The notes: generated by a model from the sequence alone, not told the origin. 64,000 nucleotides of DNA from CAYOWQ01 sp964407695 (GCA_964407695.1 CAYOWQ010000004.1:186001-250000), one strand, 5' to 3'. Shown: positions 41,617-49,224, numbered from the stretch's first letter. Made by a program: numbers and translations.

Positions 41617-42108
41617 TCAGCCGGCGACCGAGACCTTCTTGCTGGTCGGCTTGACCTCGACCTTCTTCGGCGCGGCGCCACTCTTCTTCGCGATGGTAAT
41701 GGTGACGACGCCGTTGTCCGATTCAGCGGTGACTTTGTCGACGTCGATGCCTTCGGGCAGCTCGATCATGCGGCGGAACGATCCGAAGCGACGCTCGCTC
41801 CGATAGAAGTTTTCTCCCTCCTTCTCTTCCTTCTCCTCCTTCTGGCCGGAGAGGATCAAGGTGGCGCCAGAGATCGAGATGTCGAGATCCTTGGCGGCGA
41901 TGCCGGGGACTTCGGTCCGAATGGTCACAACCTTGTCGGAGTCGCTGAGATCGACGGGCGGGAACCATCCTTCGTCGCGCATAGCCTTCGGTTCAATCAG
42001 GCCCCAGGGCTCGCTGACAAAGCGCTCAAAAGCGCGGTCCATCTCGTCGCGGAGGCGGGCCAGCCCGCCATTGGCGCTTTCACGCCGGCTCGATAGGGAC
42101 AGAGTCAT
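41617..42108 (-). CDS. Hsp20/alpha-crystallin small heat-shock protein
   Basis: The protein has 163 residues. ATG 42108 has AAAGGA about 8 bases upstream. The N-terminal arm (LARLRDEMDRAFERFVSEPW) is followed by an alpha-crystallin domain at about 47-140: FPPVDLSDSDKVVTIRTEVP, IAAKDLDISISGATLILSGQ, then FGSFRRMIELPEGIDVDKVT and GVVTITIAKK. A Lys/Glu-rich insert (KEEKEEKEGENFYRSERR) is normal for the family. It is an ATP-independent holdase for unfolding proteins. It lies 81 bp downstream of the BON-domain gene on the same strand and is probably co-transcribed from the box 7 promoter. Confidence 0.93.
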   Translation of the reverse strand: MTLSLSSRRESANGGLARLRDEMDRAFERFVSEPWGLIEPKAMRDEGWFPPVDLSDSDKVVTIRTEVPGIAAKDLDISISGATLILSGQKEEKEEKEGENFYRSERRFGSFRRMIELPEGIDVDKVTAESDNGVVTITIAKKSGAAPKKVEVKPTSKKVSVAG

Positions 42109-42189
42109 TGATGTTTTCCTTTCGTATGGAATGGTCCGAAGAAGTAGCCGGCGAGCGAGTACTCGCCCGCCAGCCACAGTTGTGTGGTT

Positions 42190-42867
42190 TCAGAGGTAGG
42201 GATCGATCGTGAGCTTGTCCTCCACGCGGCGAACGCCGGGTGTGAACAGGGCGGCTCGTTCGGCGGCGGTGCGCTCGGCCCAGGTGCGTACTGAGCCTGT
42301 CAAAGTCACCACGCCATCCCTCACCGAAATGTTGATGCGCTTGGCTTCACGGTCGGCTTGGCGCTCCAGGGCTTCCTCGATCTGGCGGTGGAGCAGGTTG
42401 GTGTCGATGGGCTTGGCGGCAATACTGATCAGATTGATGACGTTACGCACGCCGGTGAGGTGCTGTACCGCCCGCTCGGCGTCGCTGCGCTGGGCCCATG
42501 TACCAACCGTACCTTCGAGGGTCACGGTGCCGGTGGCGACCGTGGAAGTGATCTGATCATCAGGTACCAGCACATCCCACTTCAGCGCCTGCCGCACGGC
42601 CTTGGCGAGGTCCTCGTCGGTGCGTTCCCAAGCCAGTGGGATCTTTACGGTCAGGTTGTCGACCACGTCGAGCACGCCGAAGACGTGATGGGCCGCGGTG
42701 CGAGCGGCGAGCTTCTTCGCCCAGGAATCGACATTCCCCGTGAGCGTTACGATGCCGTCGTGAACCTGCACGCCGACATCGGTCTGCTTGACGTTGGGGT
42801 GCCAGCGAAGCTCGTTCAGAACATCGGTCTGGATCTGTGAATCGGCTTTCAAGATGGTGGTTGTCAT
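42190..42867 (-). CDS. triple-BON-domain protein
   Basis: The protein has 225 residues without a signal peptide. ATG 42867 follows GGAG. Three BON repeats are visible: about 5-70 (VQVHDGIVTLTGNVDSWAKK), about 78-147 (TSTVATGTVTLEGTVGTWAQ) and about 155-225 (ISVRDGVVTLTGSVRTWAER). BON domains bind membranes or other ligands and occur in osmotic and envelope stress proteins such as OsmY. The absence of an export signal suggests a cytoplasmic form. Box 7 lies 82 bp upstream, and Hsp20 follows downstream. Confidence 0.9.
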   Translation of the reverse strand: MTTTILKADSQIQTDVLNELRWHPNVKQTDVGVQVHDGIVTLTGNVDSWAKKLAARTAAHHVFGVLDVVDNLTVKIPLAWERTDEDLAKAVRQALKWDVLVPDDQITSTVATGTVTLEGTVGTWAQRSDAERAVQHLTGVRNVINLISIAAKPIDTNLLHRQIEEALERQADREAKRINISVRDGVVTLTGSVRTWAERTAAERAALFTPGVRRVEDKLTIDPYL

Positions 42868-42948
42868 GGGTCTCTCCTACGTTTCATGGCCGGGTCCCTC
42901 CCGGTCTTCACAAGTGCATTACAAGACGGCCTGTGTCGTGCCTCCAGA

Positions 42949-42960
42949 GGGAAACTTCCC
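42949..42960. promoter_or_regulatory. island box 7 (GGGAAACTTCCC)
   Basis: Exact consensus, 82 bp upstream of the BON-domain gene start at 42867. Confidence 0.7.
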
Positions 42961-43152
42961 TGGTTGGTCGCTGTTTTGAAGTCAGTCGAACCAGCAACGT
43001 GGCGCGGATGTCGCATGGCCTTTGCGTACGGCCAGATGCGACGGTCCTACTTTGCGGTATGGCCACCTGCCCCTCTACAAGAAAGGTTCCCTGTTCGCGT
43101 CAGAGAACGGGACGCATCAGAGGGACCAACCCTGAGCCACAACGCTACTTCA

Positions 43153-43164
43153 GGGAAACTTCCC
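43153..43164. promoter_or_regulatory. island box 8 (GGGAAACTTCCC)
   Basis: Exact consensus, 68 bp upstream of the dockerin gene start at 43232. Confidence 0.7.
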
Positions 43165-43231
43165 GCTGGTGTGTCCGTCACGCGGCGATTCTGATGCGCT
43201 CGTTCGACACCGTTTGCAACAGGAGCACCAC

Positions 43232-44062
43232 ATGCGATCCCAGCTGACTCGTCACGATTTACTTGTTCTGGGCGTCCTTTGCGCGTCCACTCCCACTTCG
43301 GCATTATGTGCCGACGCACTCGACTCGACCCTTCGCAGCGTCAAGGCTTCCACCTTCTGCAGCAGCGAGTTCTGCCAAGGCAATGAATCCACCACCTTCT
43401 CCAAAAATGAACCCGGGCCGTGGTTCGAAGGAGTCGGCGCGTTCGTGCCCGTCGCCGGCAGCTATGCCTTCCAGAACACGCTCGTCTCGCTCGGCTTGAT
43501 CGGCGGGGTTGCTGAAGCCGCCGGAAACGGTGGGGGCAGCAACGGGAGCTGGACGGGCGACTCCAAGCTCGAAGCAACGTTCACACTCGATGCGCCGACG
43601 CCATTTTCGCTTGGCGGGACTCTGAGCACCGAGGGAATCGGCTCAGGCATGGGCAGTGTCTCGGCCCTCGCGCTGGTAGAGCTCGTCGGCCCCGGCGGGA
43701 CCGTTTTTCTTCACGAAGCCTCCGCAGGATCCTTCGGCGGCGAGGTGAAGGATATAGACGAAGCCGGCGAACTCCCCGCGGGAACCTACACCATTTCAAT
43801 GCGGGCCTTCGCCGCCGGGTTTTCCAGCGAGATCTCCTACGGCAATGCCGATGCCTGGTACGTCGCGTCGTTGTCGCTCTGCAGCGACGGCGCGATGTGT
43901 CCGGCCGATCTCAATGGAGATACTGCCGTGGACGGCGCCGATCTGGGTCTGCTACTTGCCGCATGGGGCGAAACCGGCGGCGCCGGCGATCTCAATTGCG
44001 ACGGCGCGATCGACAACGCCGACCTCGGCCTCCTGCTTTCGGCTTGGGGTGAGTGCTCGTAG
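43232..44062 (+). CDS. secreted dockerin-tailed protein, function unknown
   Basis: The protein has 276 residues. ATG 43232 has AGGAG 7 bases upstream, and the signal peptide ends near TSALCAD. The body is Gly/Ser-rich and mostly beta (FEGVGAFVPVAGSYAFQNTL, later LPAGTYTISMRAFAAGFSSE). It ends with two dockerin-type repeats, DLNGDTAVDGADLGLLLAAW and DLNCDGAIDNADLGLLLSAW. Island box 8 lies 68 bp upstream. No enzymatic motif was found. Confidence 0.8.
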   Translation: MRSQLTRHDLLVLGVLCASTPTSALCADALDSTLRSVKASTFCSSEFCQGNESTTFSKNEPGPWFEGVGAFVPVAGSYAFQNTLVSLGLIGGVAEAAGNGGGSNGSWTGDSKLEATFTLDAPTPFSLGGTLSTEGIGSGMGSVSALALVELVGPGGTVFLHEASAGSFGGEVKDIDEAGELPAGTYTISMRAFAAGFSSEISYGNADAWYVASLSLCSDGAMCPADLNGDTAVDGADLGLLLAAWGETGGAGDLNCDGAIDNADLGLLLSAWGECS

Positions 44063-44598
44063 GGCGAAGCGCATCCAAGCATGGCGTCCGACGCGTCACG
44101 GCCTTGAGGAAATGGACTGGCTCCCACTTCCTCAAGAGGCTCGCCAAGTGCACGCTGTGCGTTACTGACGCATTGAAGATAGCCTCCGCCAATGGCGGTG
44201 ATTTTGATCAGCTGAACGTCGACGGAATCGAAACCACTCCAAACACCGGCATCGCCACGCTTGCAGGCACGCTCACGATTGAGCTGCTCGACGGCACCGT
44301 GCCGCTATGTGGCGTGATCACCATTCTCACCGCTGACGAAATTATCGGCGCCTTTGATACGGTTGTCTGCGACGTTGCGGTGGAGGTGATCTATACAGAG
44401 CACTCGGTTTCCCTCGTGTTCGCCGGTCGTTCTGGTGGCAGCGGCGATGTCAACGGCGACGCCTTGGTCGACGGCGCCGACCTGGGATTGCTTCTCGCCT
44501 CGTGGGGTACATGCGGCGGTACATGCTGCGCGGACTTTAACGACGATCAAGCCGTCGACGGACTGGATCTGGGCATTCTGATCGCAAACTGGTCCTGA
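44053..44598 (+). pseudogene. 5'-truncated dockerin-tailed autotransporter-like gene
   Basis: The frame is open from a GTG at 44053 that overlaps the preceding stop, but the first 40 codons look non-coding and there is no signal peptide. From about 44165 it reads like the end of a planctomycete autotransporter-repeat protein: DFDQLNVDGIETTP..., IATLAGTLTIELLDGTVPLC, GVITILTADEIIGAFDTVV. Two dockerin-type repeats follow (DVNGDALVDGADLGLLLASW and DFNDDQAVDGLDLGILIANW). Because the 5' part is missing, it is probably a gene fragment that no longer yields an exported protein. Confidence 0.55.
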
Positions 44599-44739
44599 CC
44601 GCAGGTCAACTTGCCTGAAGTATGTGCGGTCTCTCCTACTGATACGCCGGATGTCACCAATTAATCCTATTGCACATCTCGCCGAGTCGGTGCCCGCTTG
44701 TTGTCAGATCCGTTGTATTCTGCTGAACGCATCACAACC

Positions 44740-46437
44740 ATGCCCGATCTGTTCTCCATCAACCAGACGATCCGTAATCTGAAGCGGTACGCGGAAGTGA
44801 TTCGAGTGCTCATCAAGCACGGCTTCGGCGACGTCGTTACGGAAATGAACCTGGATCGCCTGATCGAGCGCAGCGTAAGTCTCGTCAGCGCGGGACGCCT
44901 GGCGCCCGAACTCGAACGCCTCCCCCGCCAGGTCCGGCTTCGCAAAGCCATGGAGGAGCTGGGACCGACATTCATCAAGCTTGGGCAGGTTCTTTCCGTG
45001 CGATCGGACCTCGTCCCCGAGGTGTGGGCCGATGAATTTCGCAATCTGCAGGACGATTGTCCGCAAGTCGAATTCGAGGAGATCGACCAGCGCATCGACG
45101 AAGAGTACGGAGATCGTCGAAGAGAAATCATCAAGTCGGTGCACCACCGCGCGCTGGCGGCCGCGTCCATCGCACAGGTGCACCGGGCGACGCTTCGCGA
45201 TGGCACGCATGTGCTGCTCAAGGTGTTGCGCCCGGGCGTTCGCGAAATCACCACCACCGACTTGGAGATCCTTCGCACGCTGGCCCACTGGACTGAACAG
45301 CACTTCACGAACCTCGGTTACAGCCCATTTGAGGTGGTGAATGAGTTCGCCCGCGAGCTCGCCAAAGAGCTCGATCTCACGCATGAAGGTCGAGCGACTG
45401 AGCGCCTCGCACGAGCCTTCCACGACGATCCGGATGTTTCCTTCCCAACCATCTATTGGGACGCGACCACACGCGGCATTCTGGCGATGCAGGAGATGCC
45501 GGGAATCGTGCTCTCTCGACTCAAAGAAGATGACTTCACGTCGGAGCAGCGACGTTCGTTCGTCGCAGCAGGCGCCCGCGCGGTGATGCGCCAATGCCTG
45601 GAACTGGGGTTCTTTCATGCCGACCCGCATCCTGGCAACCTCATCGCGCGCCCGGACGGGGGCATCACCTTCATCGATTGCGGCATGACCGGCCAGCTTG
45701 ATCGCCGCACAACGGAGCAGCTGGCAGACCTCGTCACTGCAGTTGTGAATGGCGACGTCGATCGCGTCGTTCGCGTGGCGGGAGCTTTGGCCGACGTAGA
45801 CCCTTCGCGCCTGGAGGACCGCACCTTACGGTCCGACGTGGCTGCGTTCGTCGCTCACTTCGAGCGCGTGCCGCTCGATCAGCTGGACGTCGCTTCGTTG
45901 CTCCGCGAGTTCTTCGATCGACTCCGGGCACACCGTCTTCATTGTCCTGGTGGTCTCGTGCTCCTGATCAAGGCGGTGACCACCATTGAATCGGTCGGTG
46001 CCAGCCTAGACCCCGACTTTGAACTCATCGAGTTCGCCAAGCCGTATGTCGAGAAACTCGTTCAACGTCAGTACGGGTTCCGAGCCCTGCGAAGGCGGTT
46101 TCAAAGCAGCATCGTTCATTATGCGGAACTGCTTGAGATGCTTCCGGTCGAGCTTCAGACACTCCTGATGCAACTCCGTCGAAATCGGCTCGCCGTGAAC
46201 ATCGAACACCGCGGGCTGACGCGGCTCACCGACACGATCGAGCACGCCAGCCGAAATATTTCGTTCGCGCTCATTCTTGCGGCCATGCTCGTTGGCTCCT
46301 CGATCCTCGTGCTCGCTGCCAACGACTCGGGCACCTGGCTTCTCACTCTTCTCGGAATCGGCGGCTTTGTCGTGGCCTTTGCGCTCACGATCCTGATGAT
46401 CCTCACGAACCGTCGCATCCGCAAAGAGGATCGGTAA
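44740..46437 (+). CDS. ABC1/UbiB-family atypical kinase
   Basis: The protein has 565 residues with ATG 44740 preferred over an in-frame TTG at 44698. The family motif KxGQ appears in MEELGPTFIKLGQVLSVRSD and the Ala-rich loop in AAASIAQVHRATLRDG. EMPGIVLSRL and DPHPGNLIARPDGGITFIDC hold the catalytic region. Two hydrophobic helices close the protein (ISFALILAAMLVGSSILVLA, WLLTLLGIGGFVVAFALTIL). UbiB/Coq8 proteins are atypical ATPases or kinases that support quinone and lipid metabolism. No ubiquinone gene is adjacent. It is one of the island genes without a recognised box upstream. Confidence 0.92.
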   Translation: MPDLFSINQTIRNLKRYAEVIRVLIKHGFGDVVTEMNLDRLIERSVSLVSAGRLAPELERLPRQVRLRKAMEELGPTFIKLGQVLSVRSDLVPEVWADEFRNLQDDCPQVEFEEIDQRIDEEYGDRRREIIKSVHHRALAAASIAQVHRATLRDGTHVLLKVLRPGVREITTTDLEILRTLAHWTEQHFTNLGYSPFEVVNEFARELAKELDLTHEGRATERLARAFHDDPDVSFPTIYWDATTRGILAMQEMPGIVLSRLKEDDFTSEQRRSFVAAGARAVMRQCLELGFFHADPHPGNLIARPDGGITFIDCGMTGQLDRRTTEQLADLVTAVVNGDVDRVVRVAGALADVDPSRLEDRTLRSDVAAFVAHFERVPLDQLDVASLLREFFDRLRAHRLHCPGGLVLLIKAVTTIESVGASLDPDFELIEFAKPYVEKLVQRQYGFRALRRRFQSSIVHYAELLEMLPVELQTLLMQLRRNRLAVNIEHRGLTRLTDTIEHASRNISFALILAAMLVGSSILVLAANDSGTWLLTLLGIGGFVVAFALTILMILTNRRIRKEDR

Positions 46438-46506
46438 CGGCAGACAAGACCGACCGGCTCCGGGTCTCTGCTCGCCCTCTTGGAGTCGTGTCGCCGATCA
46501 AGGCCG

Positions 46507-47319
46507 TCACAAACGCCGGTCGCGACGCGACCGCGGAGCCTTCGCCCCCTTCTTTTTTGTCCGTCGCGGACGCCCTGGCGCCGAATCCTCTCCAGTTGGT
46601 TTCAAGGCCTCGCTCATTCCATCCAAAGCGCCGCTAGCCCCGCGAAGTAGCGTTCGCACGCCCTCACGGATCACCCGCATGCCGGCGGCGCCAGATTCGC
46701 GGCCGAGTTCTAACAGCCGCCCGTCGGTAGCCTCAACCGTTCGCTTCAAACCCGGACGGATTACCGTGCCGGCACGACGTGCCTCCGCGACAATGAGACT
46801 GATTTCTTCGCGCGCTGCGCGGCCAAGCGAGCGGCCCGCCCGAGTTACAGCCTCCAGCGCTTGTTCTTCGGCGCTGCGAAGCGTACGAGTACTTCGCTTG
46901 AAATCCCGCTGTACCGACTTTGAGCCTCGCTCCACCGAATCGCGGGCAGCCTTTTTAGTTGACCGGTTCGCCGCTGCAATGGCATCTCTCAATCCATCGA
47001 CGACTTGACGGAGCACGTTGTGGCGGGATCGGGGCACCGCTCGATCCAGTCCTGCCATCGCACCGTGCACCACCTCTTTCACCAAACCGGGAATTTCAGA
47101 TGGCGAAAGGTCACGATCGCGAAGTGCCCGCAAGGTCAGCGCGCGTACGCGAGACCGTGCACCAGTCTGCTTGCTCACGGCGCGGCTCGCGGCATGGCGG
47201 ACCGTCGTCGATTGCTGCTGCCCCTTGGTCACGTTCTTTCTCGTGGCCAGGCGCGCTCGGCTGCCGACATCCGATTTCTGCCGCTTCTTTGATTGCTTGT
47301 TCGAAATACGACGGTTCAT
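46507..47319 (-). CDS. basic Lys/Arg-rich helical protein with histone-like ends
   Basis: The protein has 270 residues. ATG 47319 has AAGGA about 8 bases upstream. The N- and C-termini are Lys/Arg-rich (NRRISNKQSKKRQKSDVGSR; RPRRTKKKGAKAPRSRRDRR). The middle is a long series of amphipathic helices (ALTLRALRDRDLSPSEIPGL, AMAGLDRAVPRSRHNVLRQV, SAEEQALEAVTRAGRSLGRA). It could be a nucleoid-binding or phasin-like protein; I cannot assign a family with certainty. Box 9 lies 102 bp upstream, so it likely belongs to the same regulon as Hsp20. Confidence 0.75.
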   Translation of the reverse strand: MNRRISNKQSKKRQKSDVGSRARLATRKNVTKGQQQSTTVRHAASRAVSKQTGARSRVRALTLRALRDRDLSPSEIPGLVKEVVHGAMAGLDRAVPRSRHNVLRQVVDGLRDAIAAANRSTKKAARDSVERGSKSVQRDFKRSTRTLRSAEEQALEAVTRAGRSLGRAAREEISLIVAEARRAGTVIRPGLKRTVEATDGRLLELGRESGAAGMRVIREGVRTLLRGASGALDGMSEALKPTGEDSAPGRPRRTKKKGAKAPRSRRDRRL

Positions 47320-47420
47320 GTGGGTTTCCTTAGGGATTGAGCACGGCACTCGACATTATTCTCATGTCGCGCTTCCTTCGATCGACTCGATGATCCTTCA
47401 TCCGCGGGGCGACATCATCC

Positions 47421-47432
47421 GGGAAACTTCCC
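47421..47432. promoter_or_regulatory. island box 9 (GGGAAACTTCCC)
   Basis: Exact consensus, 102 bp upstream of the basic protein gene start at 47319. Confidence 0.7.
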
Positions 47433-47602
47433 CTATCCATTGGAGGGGTGCCTTTCGACCATCTGGTCCCACGAAGTCAGCAGCGAAGGCTCCGGGACGA
47501 CCTCGCGCTGTATAGGCGCTGTGTCAGTGTTGTGGGCATACGCGGCACCGTGTGGCAGGATGAAGTGTTCGGCCGCAATCAACGGCCAGGAAGGAACTCA
47601 CC

Positions 47603-47812
47603 ATGCCCCAAGATGCAACGAAGCGTACAGCGACACAGCAGGAATGGCCCGACCGACTATTGACGTTGGATGAGACAAGCCATGTCATCCGCATAACACG
47701 GCGCAGGCTACACGACCTGATTGACCAGGAAAAGCTTCGGGCCGTCCGTATTGGACGATCCGTCCGCATTCGCTGGTCCGACCTGCTCGCCTTCATGGAG
47801 ACCGGCGGATGA
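47603..47812 (+). CDS. AlpA/excisionase-type HTH protein
   Basis: The protein has 69 residues with AAGGAA before the ATG. After a polar leader, LLTLDETSHVIRITRRRLHD and LIDQEKLRAVRIGRSVRIRW form the winged HTH of excisionase-type proteins. The C-terminal SDLLAFMETGG is typical. Its stop overlaps the ATG of the primase-like fragment (ATGA), so the two were translated together. In integrative elements such proteins direct excision or activate the integrase gene. It lies about 550 bp inside the right attachment site. Confidence 0.85.
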   Translation: MPQDATKRTATQQEWPDRLLTLDETSHVIRITRRRLHDLIDQEKLRAVRIGRSVRIRWSDLLAFMETGG

Positions 47813-48171
47813 TTGCCGACTGCAGGATGCCTCCCACAAACGACGGAGGCCGCGGTGCAAACGCGGCCTCTGCGTCGAAATCAATAGCCTCATTTCATCA
47901 TAGCCGCGACTGGCGTGAAGTCACGAAGCAGTACCCCTGTCCCTCGTGCGGCAAGCCTGACTGGTGCGCATAGAGCGCGCGCGGATATTTACGCTGTCAA
48001 CGATTGGGCGAAGTGCCCCCAGGCATGCGGTTGGTTCGCAGTCTGCCGGACCACAAACTCTTCCGACCGCGCCGAGACGCCGAACAGCCACACACATCAC
48101 CCGTGCGATCACAAAAGTCGTTCCCCTCGTTCGAGAGCGCTGTCAGCGCGCCACTATCTCTCCGTGCCTGA
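47809..48171 (+). pseudogene. 5' remnant of an element primase/helicase gene with in-frame stop
   Basis: It starts at the ATG overlapping the excisionase stop. Residues 34-54 read REVTKQYPCPSCGKPDWCA, the N-terminal zinc finger of mobile-element primases, and then meet TAG at 47971. The same frame continues with family-like sequence (YLRCQRLGEVPPGMRLVRSL, PDHKLFRPRRDA), so the TAG is probably an inactivating mutation. The rest of the primase is absent; another frame carrying an integrase end takes over near 48128. Confidence 0.6.
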
Positions 48172-48427
48172 CACGGTGTATGACAAGGCAGCCGGCTTGT
48201 TAGGGTCATCGGAAAACGCGCTGCAAATTGCGCTGCAGCAGAGAGCGGCATCGTTGGGCATGATGACACCAGAAGACAACCGACCGCCGATTGGCGGTCA
48301 GGAGACTCCCGTCGTAACGTTCGCGGATTCCACACCTTGCAGCGTCGTGCAAAAGTGTGCCGAAATGGCGAGAGGCGGACTTGAACCGCCGACACCCGCA
48401 TTTTCAGTGCGGTGCTCTACCAACTGA
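48128..48427 (+). pseudogene. 3' remnant of a tyrosine recombinase (integrase) running into the tRNA gene
   Basis: The frame reads ALSARHYLSVPDTVYDKAAG, LLGSSENALQIALQQRAASL and then a variable tail. RHYLSV just after the position of the catalytic Tyr region, followed by an Ala/Gln-rich tail, is typical of planctomycete phage-type integrases. The catalytic Arg-His-Arg-Tyr part is missing, lost together with the primase body. The frame ends inside the tRNA-Phe gene, the usual layout when an integrase lies beside its own attachment site. The final codons over the tRNA are not meaningful protein. Confidence 0.55.
48362..48412 (-). repeat. right attachment site within tRNA-Phe
   Basis: Direct repeat of 27020-27070 (50 of 51 bases identical), inside and just beyond the 3' part of the intact tRNA gene. 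Confidence 0.8.
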
Positions 48428-48438
48428 GCTACCTCGCC
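48366..48438 (-). tRNA. tRNA-Phe (anticodon GAA)
   Basis: The minus strand gives a full cloverleaf of 73 bases. The acceptor stem is GGCGAGG with TCTCGCC (one G-T pair). The D stem is GCTC/GAGC with AGTTGGTA in the loop. The anticodon stem is CCGCA/TGCGG around CTGAAAA, giving anticodon GAA. The T stem is GGCGG/CCGCC around TTCAAGT. The discriminator is A, and CCA is not encoded. Confidence 0.95.
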
Positions 48439-48567
48439 AGAGGTATCTGGATCGCAAGGGTAGTGCGGCCATGAGACAAGTCAAGCCCCGGCACCGGAGT
48501 CCGATTCAAGCGCCCAATTTCGACGAATTCGCTCGTGCCGCCCGATTGAGCGCCGCCCGTGCCCGGC

Positions 48568-49134
48568 CTATCGAAAGGACGCCAGGAAGGCGTATGTCTC
48601 GGGCGGGGCCAAATGATGACTCCGCAGCTGTTCCCGCGCCCAATTGGCCAGCCAGTGACGCATGGCGGGTCGCCCGAGATAATCCCGCAACGACACCTCT
48701 GAATGGTTGGAGCTGGTCGAAGCGGTCGCGAGGGGCGAGTCGCAGGTCTCACGGCGAAGTTCTCCGACGATTCGGCGGACGGCAGATGGAGCATCGGCGC
48801 CAATGGCCATTGACCGTACCACATCCCCAATCGCCGCCCCGTGTCGGAATGCCAGGTCGGCCCAGGCCAGTTCGCAGTTGTCGACGCAGGCGGCCGCGTG
48901 GATCAGGTCGCCGACATGGCGCAGGGGCGCCAGTGTTTGGATGCCTCGCCTTGCACTGGCGCTGGTCACGTGAAGCACCAGCCGGTCAATGCTGACCCCA
49001 TATCGCTGCGCGACATGCCCGGCATGCGAAAAGTAGTTCCGACGAAGCCGATTGAGAACGCACGGGAGAACTTCAACGCTTGAGTCGATGGTGCCACTGA
49101 TCCCTCGTTCGGCATTCTCTGGGGCTTGGGCCAT
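48568..49134 (-). CDS. protein with possible sigma-70 region-2-like fold
   Basis: The protein has 188 residues. ATG 49134 has AGGGAG about 7 bases upstream. The central segment DLIHAAACVDNCELAWADLA, then IRH-like FRHGAAIGDVVRSMAIGADA and RDYLGRPAMRHWLANWAREQ resembles the opening of planctomycete ECF sigma factors (entry helix, helix near 'W..L..R', 'L..WL' segment). Region 4 is not visible and the length is short, so it may be a degenerate sigma factor or an unrelated helical protein. It lies just outside the island, 130 bp from tRNA-Phe. Confidence 0.5.
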   Translation of the reverse strand: MAQAPENAERGISGTIDSSVEVLPCVLNRLRRNYFSHAGHVAQRYGVSIDRLVLHVTSASARRGIQTLAPLRHVGDLIHAAACVDNCELAWADLAFRHGAAIGDVVRSMAIGADAPSAVRRIVGELRRETCDSPLATASTSSNHSEVSLRDYLGRPAMRHWLANWAREQLRSHHLAPPETYAFLASFR

Positions 49135-49224
49135 GGACTGCTCCCTGTGCATCCTGCGTGATGGGAATCGATGCGTGCGGGTACACACTTCGATTGGCGC
49201 AGTGTACGCGGACGGCAGTTGTCG

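Larger units (their letters stand above)
42868..43231. other. divergent regulatory region with two island boxes
   Basis: About 360 bp between the BON gene (minus) and a dockerin gene (plus). Boxes 7 and 8 lie near the two ends, each at the standard distance from its gene. A weaker half-matching site is at 43080-43091. No coding frame is supported. Confidence 0.5.
27020..48438. mobile_element. tRNA-Phe-associated genomic island (decayed integrative element), about 21.4 kb
   Basis: The complete tRNA-Phe gene at the right end and a 51-bp direct copy of its 3' part at the left end (50 of 51 bases identical) mark integration into tRNA-Phe. The right end keeps an excisionase-like gene, a primase fragment and an integrase 3' fragment. 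No intact integrase is present, so the element is probably fixed. Cargo genes share a palindromic promoter motif that I did not see outside these limits. Confidence 0.7.

Noticed and set aside
43080..43091. A tenth island box (AGAAAGGTTCCC)
   Set aside because: Only one half-site matches well, and it lies more than 140 bp from the nearest start codon.
44103..44136. Terminator formed by the 9-bp inverted repeat CTTGAGGAA/TTCCTCAAG
   Set aside because: The loop is 16 bases and no T run follows. It may be a chance repeat in the truncated dockerin region.
28845..47432. Island boxes as transcription terminators
   Set aside because: Arms are only 5-6 bp with a 2-base centre, there is no T run, and they lie upstream of start codons rather than after stops.
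28845..47432. Island boxes as ECF sigma -35 elements (GGAAC-like)
   Set aside because: The two-fold symmetry is kept in both arms, which a -35 element does not need, and no consistent -10 sequence was seen 16-18 bases downstream by eye.
48362..48427. Protein-coding sequence reading GLEPPTPAFSV over the tRNA
   Set aside because: This is the antisense reading of the tRNA itself; the same peptide appears at the left tRNA fragment. It is only the run-out of the integrase frame.
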